Positions 11,778 through 21,543 of a stretch of 64,000 bases of DNA are shown here, one piece after another. Origin of the DNA: Phytophthora quininea (Eukaryota > Oomycota > Peronosporomycetes > Peronosporales > Peronosporaceae); NCBI GenBank assembly GCA_011947345.1, contig JAAVTG010000697.1, positions 124,001 to 188,000 on the forward strand, written 5' to 3'. The notes beneath the pieces were generated by a model, which saw only the letters and a list, made by a program, of their open reading frames with translations, searched no databases and was not told the origin of the DNA. The position numbers and the translations under genes are program-made. How positions within the stretch are numbered: the stretch's first letter is position 1; every line of letters starts with the position of its first letter.

Positions 11778-11785
11778 CTCATTCC
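11778..11785 (+). promoter_or_regulatory. Oomycete initiator-like element of AKR copy B
   Basis: CTCATTCC matches the initiator core (TCAYTYY) of oomycete promoters and lies 28 bp before the ATG at 11813. The mirrored element is at 22404-22411 in front of copy C. Confidence 0.55.
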
Positions 11786-11812
11786 GGAAGATACCCCGTC
11801 GCCGACACTGCC

Positions 11813-12645
11813 ATGAGCGCCTTCGTCAAGAGCAAGACCCTCCCGAGCGGCCACAAAATCCCCGCCGTGGCGCTCGGCGTGTATCAGAGCCCGCCCGGGT
11901 CGGAGACGTACAACGCCGTGGCCAGCTCGCTCAAACTTGGCTACCGCCACATCGATACGGCCACGTTTTACCACAACGAGGAGGACGTGGGCAAGGCCAT
12001 CAAGGACTCGGGGATCCCCGCGAGGAGATCTTCGTGACCAGCAAGTTCTGGCAGCCGACGTGGAAGTACCAGGAGGTCGTGGACGCCGTGCGTCTCGGCA
12101 ACACCAAGCTCGGCCTCGAGTACATCGACCTCTACCTGCTGCACGCCCCTTTCGACGGCGCCACGCGAGCCGACGCCTGGAAGGCCCTCGAGGACATGCA
12201 GAGCGAGGGTCTGGTGAGAGACATCGGCGTGTCCAACTTCGGTGAGAAGCACCTGGAGAAGCTGGCCAAGACGTGGCGTGTCAAGCCCGCCGTGAACCAG
12301 GTGGAACTGCACCCGTGGCTGCCCCGCACCGACCTCGTCAAGTACTGCGAGGCCCAGGGCATCCTGATGGAGGCGTACTCGCCGCTGGCTCGCGCCCAGA
12401 AGATGGACGACCCGGTGCTGACGGAAGTCGCGGGCGAGCTGAAGGCGACTCCGGCGCAGGTGCTGGTCGCGTGGAGTCTGGCCAAGGGCTTCGTGACGCT
12501 GCCGAAGTCGGTTAAGGAGGCGCGCATCAAAGAGAACTTGGACGGGGCCAAGTTCACGCTGTCGGAAGTGCAGATGGCCAAGCTGGACTACCCCGACTCG
12601 TACATTGTGACGGCTTGGGATCCGGTCAAGGACCACGCCGCCTGA
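11813..12645 (+). CDS. Aldo-keto reductase, copy B (apparent 1-base frameshift)
   Basis: NADPH-dependent aldo-keto reductase, about 277 residues when read across the frame break. The start MSAFVKSKTLPSG lies just after an initiator-like element. Catalytic residues are Asp and Tyr in HIDTATFY, Lys in VTSKFW and His in YLLHAPF. A CCCC run at 12016-12019 shifts the frame exactly where copy A shifts, so a shared sequencing undercall or a shared ancestral change is needed to explain it. It is the mirror image of copy C (21544-22376) and is tail to tail with the intronless PDK. Confidence 0.87.
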
Positions 12646-12837
12646 GCTGCGACTTGGATTAAGAGTCGTGGGTAGAAGGCCAGCACGTAGAATTGCCGTG
12701 ACGAAACATGAACTGGTCTTCTACCACCAACAGGGCGCGAGCTGCAATGCGAATACAGCCTGCATTTGAGTTATTGTACATTTTTCAGGCCCTCGCCTCA
12801 GGCCAACTACTAGGTCACTAGTGCTACAGGTATATCT

Positions 12838-14259
12838 CTAAGCATACGTGAGTCGGCGCAGCTGCCAGTGCGGGGCCGGAGCCGTGGCGACAGCCTGCAT
12901 CTGCCTCCGCAGAGGCACTGACTCCATGCTCGTGCCCAGGCGGTGGGCCTGGATGAACGCAGTCGACCCGGTTCCTTCCAGCGAGGTGAAAACCACCTCG
13001 CCACCGAAGTACCGAGCGAACAGCCGAGCCATCGGCAGACCGTAGCCGCCGCCGCTAAACTGCTCGCGGTACGTTGGGTAGTTCTCCGAGTCAATGGGAG
13101 GACACAGCGGGCTCGTGCTGTAGTCGTACTGCCACAGCTTGTTCCACTTGCTGCGCGGCACGCCTCCGCCGTTGTCGCTCACCTTGACCGTTAGATCCTC
13201 GCTGCCCTGGCAGATCACGATCTCGACGGGCGGCAGCTCGCCACCGGCTCGGTACTTGCTCGAGTCCGGGAAGACCTTGACGCCCGAGACGTCCTCGACC
13301 GACGGGATGCAGAAGTTGAGCGACCGACTGTCCGGGTTCATGACCCGTTCGAAGTGGTTCACACTGCCGCGGGGCTTCAATGCGCAAGCTCGGTGGTGCT
13401 CCACCGTGGCGCGCATCGCGTTCTTGACCAATTCGAAGACCATGTGGTGCAGGTGCGACTCGACGTACATGAACGGCAGGTCGGCGTTTGCAGCCGCGCG
13501 GATCTGCACCGGTGGGGCCACGCCGCAGTACTGGACGCACAGTCGCCGGGCGCGCTCACAAGCCTTGCGTACCACCTGCTCTGCGTTCACGAGGCACACG
13601 CGACCGCCCGAGTGCTCGAGCGACTCGACGTGGTGGCCGATGAGCATCCGGATGCCGATGCGGCCCAGAAAGAACTTGTTTAGACGGTCCTTGATGTCTT
13701 CCTGCACGCTCTCGAGCTGCAGCGCGCTGTGACCGAGGTCAGTGCTCTGCAGTTCCTGCAGCCCGTAGCAGATGAGCGGCACGAGGTTGGAGCCACGCTC
13801 TTTGGCGCGGCGGATCTTGTCTGTGAACCGCAGGTCCTCGCTCACGGAGGCGGGCGACTTCATGCGGTTGATGGTCTGCAGCTCGTCGCGGTAGAAGTTG
13901 ATGGCGTGGCGCACCGACGCCGTCTGGCTGAGCCCTACGGGCAGGTCCGACAGCTCCACGATGGCGCGCGCGTACCGCGACTGCAGCTCCTTGTGCAGGA
14001 ACTTGGCCGACACGAGGTGCAGCTTGCGGTCACCGTCGGCGAAGGTGCGCATCTGCCGCAGCGACATGGGCACGGGGTCGTGCGCCGCGATCTCGCACAC
14101 CTGGTCCATCGGGATGGCGTCGGCCTCGAAGTCCGGCCGGAACGCCTTCATGTGCAGCAGGGCGGCGCCGTGGCGCGCGACGGCGGTCTTGGCGACCGCT
14201 GCTAGCGCGCTTGGCAGCAGGTGCGGACTCGTGCGACTACACCTGGCGACGATCTCCAT
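12838..14259 (-). CDS. PDK: Mitochondrial dehydrogenase kinase, intronless, left arm
   Basis: A single uninterrupted 473-codon ORF encodes a full PDK/BCKDK-family kinase of normal length. The N-terminus (MEIVARCSRTSPHLLPSALA) is Arg/Ser/Ala-rich like a mitochondrial presequence. Then follow IPMDQV, the helical domain with GRIGIRMLIGHHVESLEH, the N-box ELVKNAMRA, G1 SDNGGGVP and the G2 box GGGYGLPMARLFARYFGG, the GHKL ATP-binding set. Copies A and B have introns at positions uninterrupted here. The protein is identical to the right-arm copy as far as I can read. The AKR gene converges on it with about 190 bp between stops. Confidence 0.93.
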   Translation of the reverse strand: MEIVARCSRTSPHLLPSALAAVAKTAVARHGAALLHMKAFRPDFEADAIPMDQVCEIAAHDPVPMSLRQMRTFADGDRKLHLVSAKFLHKELQSRYARAIVELSDLPVGLSQTASVRHAINFYRDELQTINRMKSPASVSEDLRFTDKIRRAKERGSNLVPLICYGLQELQSTDLGHSALQLESVQEDIKDRLNKFFLGRIGIRMLIGHHVESLEHSGGRVCLVNAEQVVRKACERARRLCVQYCGVAPPVQIRAAANADLPFMYVESHLHHMVFELVKNAMRATVEHHRACALKPRGSVNHFERVMNPDSRSLNFCIPSVEDVSGVKVFPDSSKYRAGGELPPVEIVICQGSEDLTVKVSDNGGGVPRSKWNKLWQYDYSTSPLCPPIDSENYPTYREQFSGGGYGLPMARLFARYFGGEVVFTSLEGTGSTAFIQAHRLGTSMESVPLRRQMQAVATAPAPHWQLRRLTYA

Positions 14260-14260
14260 A

Positions 14261-14272
14261 GTGTGTGTGTGT
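14261..14272. repeat. (GT)6 microsatellite next to the PDK start
   Basis: The left arm has six GT units where the right arm (19919-19928, as AC) has five. It abuts the PDK ATG and is the only indel I noticed between the arms. Confidence 0.8.
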
Positions 14273-14734
14273 GCGGTGGTGGTGGTGGCTGCTTCTCAAG
14301 GCAATTCCAATTGTGAGCATGGCGGCCGACAGCAACGTCAAGAGCTCCTCTTTCTGCTTGGTGACGGCTTGCTCGGACGTGTCTCCGTTTGCGCCGTTTG
14401 CTTACTAAAAGTACAGCGTCCCAGATCCGCCTTACTGGAGCCAAGTCTGACGGTCGTGAAAGGCAGCATCGTTTGCCTAAAATTGATCGTTACAAATATC
14501 AATTACTTTAACCAAGTCAATCGGATCGGAAAGACGGCGCCGTATGCCGTCCGTCCAGAAACGCGCATGTGGCTCTCGTCGTTTGACAGAATTTTCACCT
14601 CGCCGCTCGCTTGCTCACGACAGCGATCATGCATCGGACGCCCTGCAGGCCGATTACTCGGGCCGCGGACGGCACGCGGCAACATCTGCGGCCAGTCTCG
14701 GATCTGGCCGCGCGCGTGTGCAAGCGTTGGGGCT

Positions 14735-14923
14735 CCGATGAACGTCGATCAGCTGCAGCCGGCCCCGTTAATCGCCAAAATTAGCGGTGCAGAGCATGCC
14801 GCTTTTTGTCAGTCGCGGGCGTATTGCCTGGTGGTGAGTGCAAGGCGGATCGGCGCGGTGCCGCTCGGATGGATTGCGACGTAGACACCTGGGGTTGGTC
14901 GCGGCTCCAGAGGCTGTGCTGCT
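14735..14923 (+). repeat. Inner inverted repeat, left copy (189 bp)
   Basis: Reverse complement of 16465-16653 (coordinates sum to 31388). It overlaps the end of the IR1 left arm by 10 bp (CCGATGAACG). It contains an open stretch with no recognised product. It could be a terminal inverted repeat of a non-autonomous element, but I see no target duplication. Confidence 0.85.
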
Positions 14924-16464
14924 AGATACTTCGTACGGCTGTTTGGCCAGAGGGCAACTCAATCAAGTCAAGTCGCAGCTGCGGAAAAGGCATTGATGGC
15001 CTCGCGCGCAAAGTTGACTTGAGTGTCGAGGTCTTGGTCTTGAACAAAGAACCAGTCGTCGTCGTAAAGTTAGCTTGTTTGTCGGGACTAGCGTTCCACG
15101 CACGGTCGATTTGCCACTCTGTGCTAGAGTTGAAGCGACAGCTGTCGCACAACTACTTACTACATGGGGCCGCCTCACCAAGTTTCTGACTTGCCAAGGC
15201 AACGGCTCCCTAACCTCCGAATGAACTGCCATTGAAGATCCGTAGAGCATTATGGTGCGCGCTACAACGCTTACAAGGAGGGTTTCCTTCATCAATAATG
15301 AATTCGTATGGTTTCCAGGCTGGTCACTTCCGACCTTGGCGCATGTTAAGATACCAGAGCTCAATCAACAATGTACGGGTCGCCGACAAACAAGACTGCA
15401 GCAACCTCACGCAGATTTTATTGTAAATACATGTTGTCGGAGCGGGCTGAAGCACTAGGGGTAGCTTGAGCAAACTGCACTAGCTACGGCAATCATTTCC
15501 AATGGTCCTGTGAACTGGACAAGTATCCCGGGTCCTACGCGGAAGTAATATCCCAGAGGACGACCCCGTTCTATTGGCTGATATGAGAGCCGTGGAGGAG
15601 GCTGATTCGTCGAACGCCTGGAACATGCGCTTGCGCCTTCGAGGGATGGCCAGATCTGGCGACGCTGGGACGGAGGTCGCCGGCGTGCTAAGGCCGCCTT
15701 GGCTTGACAAAGAGGCGAGGAGTCGCGTAAGGGATGGAGGTCGTACAAGGGCTGCCCCGGTGAGAGCTATGAGGATCAGTACCGCAGGCTGCAGTCTCAG
15801 CGTGCAGCACACGCAGCAGCAGCATCCTCGCAACCTGTCCATCCAGCGCAATCGCAGGTGAGACGCTGAAGCAGACAGCAAAAATAGGTAGAGGTTAGCA
15901 GATTATAATAGAGCAAGGGTCCCAAGGTGGCAAGAGGGAGCTGCAGCGCACTCACCTCACTTCTCATCCAGCTCCAGCGTGAGCAAGCCTCCGCCACCTT
16001 GGTCGTTCCCGTCTGTGGCATTCTGCCCAGCAACTCAACTCTTCAGCCTAAAAACATCATAAGAGCGGAGGGGTGAAAGGCCAAGGTGTCGTCAACTGCG
16101 TGCGCGCTCGGCTGCCAACTCACTTTAGAATCGATTTTGCCGACTACAGAACAGGTCGAACAAGTTCAGGACTAAGCAGGACTAACAGCTACAAAGACTG
16201 CCTTTCGTTCAACTAGCCGTGTCCCCCACCTATCCGTCTACCGTCCGACGCGCCGTTCTCCTCGACCTACACCACGCACAGCGCTCGCACTGAAGCTACC
16301 CTTCCCTAAACTACGAACTCTCGGGGCCGCGCTCCAGCCAAGCGCTCGACGTACGTCATTCCCCCCGCTGGCCCCGGGACACAAGTATCTCCACCCCCAT
16401 TCATTCATCTGATATGAAGGTGCTCTCAACCATCAGCGTCGTTCTTGAGACCATGCAACGGTTA
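14924..16464. other. Spacer of the inner inverted repeat, no recognised gene
   Basis: Several ORFs of 60-133 codons occur on both strands (for example 15480-15881 minus), but none shows a known domain or consistent codon pattern. The segment may be the body of a non-autonomous transposon. Confidence 0.4.
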
Positions 16465-16653
16465 AGCAGCACAGCCTCTGGAGCCGCGACCAACCCCAGG
16501 TGTCTACGTCGGAATCCATCCGAGCGGCACCGCGCCGATCCGCCTTGCACTCACCACCAGGCAATACGCCCGCGACTGACAAAAAGCGGCATGCTCTGCA
16601 CCGCTAATTTTGGCGATTAACGGGGCCGGCTGCAGCTGATCGACGTTCATCGG
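16465..16653 (-). repeat. Inner inverted repeat, right copy (189 bp)
   Basis: Reverse complement of 14735-14923, ending CGTTCATCGG. The flanks (…GGGGCT on the left, GACAAAATAC on the right) show no target-site duplication. Confidence 0.85.
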
Positions 16654-16949
16654 GACAAAATACTATAAACACACCAAGATGTAGCGTTGAGCACAGTAAA
16701 ACCTTCATGCACACAGTGCAAGAGACAGTTGCAATATCGCACTACAGATCCGGCCACCATCCCTCCCCTCCCCCTTTTGACGCCAGATCTCATTTGCCGA
16801 GGGCGGGGACGGACGCTGCTGGAGCCCTAGGGCGATGACGGTTGCTGCAGGTCTCTCTGCAGGAGCCCTAGGGTGTACAGGGATTTCCCGTGATGAGGTG
16901 GACGTTGTGGAGGGTGCTTGAGTGCGCCTTGCTGCTAGTTGGACTCCTG

Positions 16950-17190
16950 CGCGCTGCTGCTGGCTGGGTTTGTGCGCGCTGCTGGCTGGATTCGTGCGCG
17001 CCGCTGCTGGATGGACTCGCGCGCGCTGGTGTTGGATGGATTCGCACGCGCTGCTGGTTGCTCTCGTGCGCGCTGCCGCTCGCTCTCGTGCGCGCTGGTG
17101 TTGGGTGGACTCGTGCGCGCTGCTGCTCGCGCTGGTGCTGGATAGCCTCGTGCGCGCTGCTGGTTGGGTTGACTGGCGCGCGCTGCTGCG
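16950..17190. repeat. Degenerate minisatellite, core TCGTGCGCGCTG
   Basis: About nine imperfect units of roughly 22-34 bp share the core TCGTGCGCGCTG followed by TGCTGG-like sequence. The long open frames across it on both strands are products of the repeat and are not called as genes. Confidence 0.75.
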
Positions 17191-17291
17191 CGTTAGTGCG
17201 CACTGTTGGAAAGAATCGTGCTGCTAGGCTCAAACTAAAGGTCAGTTGAACTGCTGTCATTTTGATGGTACTTTATGAACAGCAAATTGAT

Positions 17292-19018
17292 CTATTCTGC
17301 TGATAATCCAGGCCCATTTTCTCGTGGCCTTCCTGCGCCTTGACCAGACGCGCCACCACGTTTCCGCTTGTTGCTCCCTCGATAGACTAGCGTATCCCGA
17401 CCAGCAGCGTCAACACCTCCAACTGTTCCAAGAGCGTAAAGCAAATGAACACAGGAAGCCATCTTCGACCACAGCCGACACGGACAGACGCGCGACTCGA
17501 TGTCTACGGCCCAGCCGGTTGCGGCCATCCCTAGCAGCTCCATTCGCGCGGTTTCGCTTCCAACCTTAGCGGAGACGGGCAGGTCTTCTCGAGAGCGGCG
17601 ATCGTGTACGTTAAACACGTGGATTGCTGGAGATGCTAGCACGTTAACGATGTGACTCGCAGCTTTCGAGTCCGAGCTGAGCAGGAACTCGACGGTGTTG
17701 CGTTCGGGCTTGTACTCCCGCAGCACGCCAGCTCGAGCCATGGCATTAGCCCGCCTAACCATGCGGTCATCGACACTAGGCTCCAAAGCAAAGGCTCGAG
17801 CACGTACACTTTCACCGCGACACAGAACGAGGAGCTGATCAATGAGGGCCCCGACCTTCATCTTGCGCCTGAGCGTGACGTCCCGCTTAATTGTGGCGTT
17901 GTACGTCTCGCAAGGGTTATTAGTGGTGGCGTAGCCGGCCAGAGTGTGATAGCATTGCCATCGCCACACACGATCATTCAACCACACCGTTCTGAAGTAG
18001 GTAACGAACCGGCGTAGCTGCGTGTATCCTTCCCATTTTTGAAGAACTTCTTCCTTGCGCTCTTGAAACTCCGAGTCCCATCTGGAGAAGTGCATTTCGT
18101 GAAGGTCACGCATTACCATCGCTGCGATGCCGGTGTCGAAAGCCCGCGTCTTCTCGTAGATCTTCTTCGCCACATGGAAGTAGCACATCAGAAACTTATA
18201 CGGGCTGCTATCTCCTCCAAAACTTTCACTAAGCGCATTCCATTGCGCGCTATCGGCATCTCCCATCGCGAAATGAACGCGAAGCGGCCTTCCAGTCACT
18301 TCAAAAACATCTTTGACAGCATTGACAGAACCTCAGCGTACTGAGGCTGCTGCTGCTGGGATACAATGAAAATTGCAAGAAGATGAAACTTGCGCGCACG
18401 ATCCGACATCCCAATTACTATAACCGGGTACCCAGTCTGAGTCAGCTTGTACGTGGCGTCCACGTGCAAGATGAAAGAAGCAGGATCGCGGTCAGCTTGA
18501 CGAAGCAGCTTTTTCGTGGTGACTCCGACCACAAAAGGGTGAGCATCGCTCCCATTTCCAACAACCGGTCTGCCATCGCTATCCGTTCGCCACGTGAACG
18601 TGAATGCTGCATTGTCTTCTTCGCGCCCTGTGAAGCCCGCCTCGCGTAGCTTCAGGCGAATAGCGCCCATGCGGTCACTGCCACCCAGCGTTGTCGTAAC
18701 GTGGTGGTAAACAAAACGCTGGATAGCAGAGAGCGGTGGGGCTGTTTCCTCATTGAGGCCAAAGCGCTGGATTAGCGCTCTCCAAATGCGAGCAGGGCGT
18801 AGACCCTGCGCGGCCCAGTCGCGGGCAAGTTCCTTCATGGAAGGCGTTAAGCGAGGCCTGGCGAGCGGTCGCACGTGGGTGACGTGCGAGAAGAGCTCGT
18901 CCACGGCCACCACGTCGTGTTCCTGGCACGCACGGACGCGCCCACGCCACGGGCACGGTGTCGCTGGTGCTGCCGCGGAGCACGCTTCGCACCTACAGCG
19001 TAGCAGCTGCGTCCTCAT
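17292..19018 (-). pseudogene. MULE-type transposase with SWIM zinc finger, one frameshift
   Basis: Two adjoining ORFs (19018-18296 and 18299-17292) form one transposase. The catalytic core shows Asp in FILHVDATYK and Asp in HFAMGDAD, followed by the CYFHVAKK block typical of Mutator-like transposases. Near the C-terminus CPCRLWSKMASCVHLL is a SWIM zinc finger (C-x-C...C-x-H). The ORFs overlap by four bases; one added G at about 18299 would join them. An N-terminal extension in another frame up to 19300 (with CNIC) may belong to the protein. Long terminal repeats were not identified; the enclosing IR1 arms carry host genes and are not its ends. Confidence 0.8.
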
Positions 19019-19929
19019 CGCGTGCGAGCTGCATCAGCGCAGATATTGCACTGGCCAACGTCGCTCCATGCAATGGAGAATGCTTTGAACGTGTCCAGCA
19101 GCATGTCGGCGTCCGAGCGAGGCATGCTTGGGGTGAGGGTGGTCCAGGGGAGCGGTCGAGGCATTGAGGAGGAACTATGTGGCGAGGGAGGGGGCGAGTG
19201 TACGGTAAATTGCCGAGTGAGCCAGCAGCAATTCAGCAGAACAGCACTAGATGTAATTGGATAAAATAAGGTTTTGTGAGGAACATGATTGAATAAAAAT
19301 ACGTTGTCGTGAGACCAGGTTATTAGTGGTTGTGGTGCGATGTATGTAGTGGCGGTCTCTCTTTGTACGTGGGGCAAGCGCATTTTACTGTGCTGTTGAA
19401 TGTGTATTGTGCCCGTTGTTTTTTTGTCGTGAAAAGGACACGTCGTCGTTCATCGGAGCCCCAACGCTTGCACACGCGCGCGGCCAGATCCGAGACTGGC
19501 CGCAGATGTTGCCGCGTGCCGTCCACGGCCCGAGTAATCGGCCTGCAGGGCGTCCGATGCATGATCGCTGTCGTGAGCAAGCGAGCGGCGAGGTGAAAAT
19601 TCTGTCAAACGACGAGAGCCACATGCGCGTTTCTGGACGGACGGCATACGGCGCCGTCTTTCCGATCCGATTGACTTGGTTAAAGTAATTGATATTTGTA
19701 ACGATCAATTTTAGGCAAACGATGCTGCCTTTCACGACCGTCAGACTTGGCTCCAGTAAGGCGGATCTGGGACGCTGTACTTTTAGTAAGCAAACGGCGC
19801 AAACGGAGACACGTCCGAGCAAGCCGTCACCAAGCAGAAAGAGGAGCTCTTGACGTTGCTGTCGGCCGCCATGCTCACAATTGGAATTGCCTTGAGAAGC
19901 AGCCACCACCACCACCGCACACACACACT

Positions 19930-21351
19930 ATGGAGATCGTCGCCAGGTGTAGTCGCACGAGTCCGCACCTGCTGCCAAGCGCGCTAGCAGCGGTCGCCAA
20001 GACCGCCGTCGCGCGCCACGGCGCCGCCCTGCTGCACATGAAGGCGTTCCGGCCGGACTTCGAGGCCGACGCCATCCCGATGGACCAGGTGTGCGAGATC
20101 GCGGCGCACGACCCCGTGCCCATGTCGCTGCGGCAGATGCGCACCTTCGCCGACGGTGACCGCAAGCTGCACCTCGTGTCGGCCAAGTTCCTGCACAAGG
20201 AGCTGCAGTCGCGGTACGCGCGCGCCATCGTGGAGCTGTCGGACCTGCCCGTAGGGCTCAGCCAGACGGCGTCGGTGCGCCACGCCATCAACTTCTACCG
20301 CGACGAGCTGCAGACCATCAACCGCATGAAGTCGCCCGCCTCCGTGAGCGAGGACCTGCGGTTCACAGACAAGATCCGCCGCGCCAAAGAGCGTGGCTCC
20401 AACCTCGTGCCGCTCATCTGCTACGGGCTGCAGGAACTGCAGAGCACTGACCTCGGTCACAGCGCGCTGCAGCTCGAGAGCGTGCAGGAAGACATCAAGG
20501 ACCGTCTAAACAAGTTCTTTCTGGGCCGCATCGGCATCCGGATGCTCATCGGCCACCACGTCGAGTCGCTCGAGCACTCGGGCGGTCGCGTGTGCCTCGT
20601 GAACGCAGAGCAGGTGGTACGCAAGGCTTGTGAGCGCGCCCGGCGACTGTGCGTCCAGTACTGCGGCGTGGCCCCACCGGTGCAGATCCGCGCGGCTGCA
20701 AACGCCGACCTGCCGTTCATGTACGTCGAGTCGCACCTGCACCACATGGTCTTCGAATTGGTCAAGAACGCGATGCGCGCCACGGTGGAGCACCACCGAG
20801 CTTGCGCATTGAAGCCCCGCGGCAGTGTGAACCACTTCGAACGGGTCATGAACCCGGACAGTCGGTCGCTCAACTTCTGCATCCCGTCGGTCGAGGACGT
20901 CTCGGGCGTCAAGGTCTTCCCGGACTCGAGCAAGTACCGAGCCGGTGGCGAGCTGCCGCCCGTCGAGATCGTGATCTGCCAGGGCAGCGAGGATCTAACG
21001 GTCAAGGTGAGCGACAACGGCGGAGGCGTGCCGCGCAGCAAGTGGAACAAGCTGTGGCAGTACGACTACAGCACGAGCCCGCTGTGTCCTCCCATTGACT
21101 CGGAGAACTACCCAACGTACCGCGAGCAGTTTAGCGGCGGCGGCTACGGTCTGCCGATGGCTCGGCTGTTCGCTCGGTACTTCGGTGGCGAGGTGGTTTT
21201 CACCTCGCTGGAAGGAACCGGGTCGACTGCGTTCATCCAGGCCCACCGCCTGGGCACGAGCATGGAGTCAGTGCCTCTGCGGAGGCAGATGCAGGCTGTC
21301 GCCACGGCTCCGGCCCCGCACTGGCAGCTGCGCCGACTCACGTATGCTTAG
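19930..21351 (+). CDS. PDK: Mitochondrial dehydrogenase kinase, intronless, right arm
   Basis: Mirror copy of the gene at 12838-14259, 473 codons, with all GHKL kinase boxes (ELVKNAMRA, SDNGGGVP, GGGYGLPMARL). The frame is open upstream to 19747 because this arm has one GT/AC unit fewer, but the extra residues (ending HTHT from the repeat) are absent from the left copy, so the ATG at 19930 is preferred. It converges on AKR copy C. Confidence 0.93.
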   Translation: MEIVARCSRTSPHLLPSALAAVAKTAVARHGAALLHMKAFRPDFEADAIPMDQVCEIAAHDPVPMSLRQMRTFADGDRKLHLVSAKFLHKELQSRYARAIVELSDLPVGLSQTASVRHAINFYRDELQTINRMKSPASVSEDLRFTDKIRRAKERGSNLVPLICYGLQELQSTDLGHSALQLESVQEDIKDRLNKFFLGRIGIRMLIGHHVESLEHSGGRVCLVNAEQVVRKACERARRLCVQYCGVAPPVQIRAAANADLPFMYVESHLHHMVFELVKNAMRATVEHHRACALKPRGSVNHFERVMNPDSRSLNFCIPSVEDVSGVKVFPDSSKYRAGGELPPVEIVICQGSEDLTVKVSDNGGGVPRSKWNKLWQYDYSTSPLCPPIDSENYPTYREQFSGGGYGLPMARLFARYFGGEVVFTSLEGTGSTAFIQAHRLGTSMESVPLRRQMQAVATAPAPHWQLRRLTYA

Positions 21352-21543
21352 AGATATACCTGTAGCACTAGTGACCTAGTAGTTGGCCTGAGGCGAGGGC
21401 CTGAAAAATGTACAATAACTCAAATGCAGGCTGTATTCGCATTGCAGCTCGCGCCCTGTTGGTGGTAGAAGACCAGTTCATGTTTCGTCACGGCAATTCT
21501 ACGTGCTGGCCTTCTACCCACGACTCTTAATCCAAGTCGCAGC

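Larger units (their letters stand above)
10850..14744 (+). repeat. Left arm of large inverted repeat (IR1)
   Basis: This 3,895-bp arm is the reverse complement of 19447-23339. Paired coordinates sum to 34189 from 10850 to the GT repeat at 14261, and to 34191 beyond it because the left arm has one more GT unit. I found only two substitutions (11664 and 14666) plus that 2-bp indel while reading. It carries the 3' part of the RTP1-like gene, AKR copy B and an intronless PDK. Confidence 0.95.

Noticed and set aside
12132..12581. Long antisense ORFs opposite AKR and PDK copies
   Set aside because: They mirror GC-rich codon use of the sense genes and have no own motifs.
15480..15881. 133-codon minus-strand ORF with Cys and Leu clusters
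   Set aside because: No domain, no splice support, and it overlaps other open frames in GC-rich DNA.
14735..16653. Calling the nested inverted repeat a MULE with long terminal repeats
   Set aside because: No target-site duplication and no transposase inside; kept as an inverted repeat only.
16868..17260. 130-codon ORF and its opposite-strand partners across the minisatellite
   Set aside because: Open frames follow from the repeat unit and differ only by repeat variation.
19747..19929. Longer start for the right-arm PDK
   Set aside because: The extension is open only because this arm has one AC unit fewer; the left copy cannot encode it.
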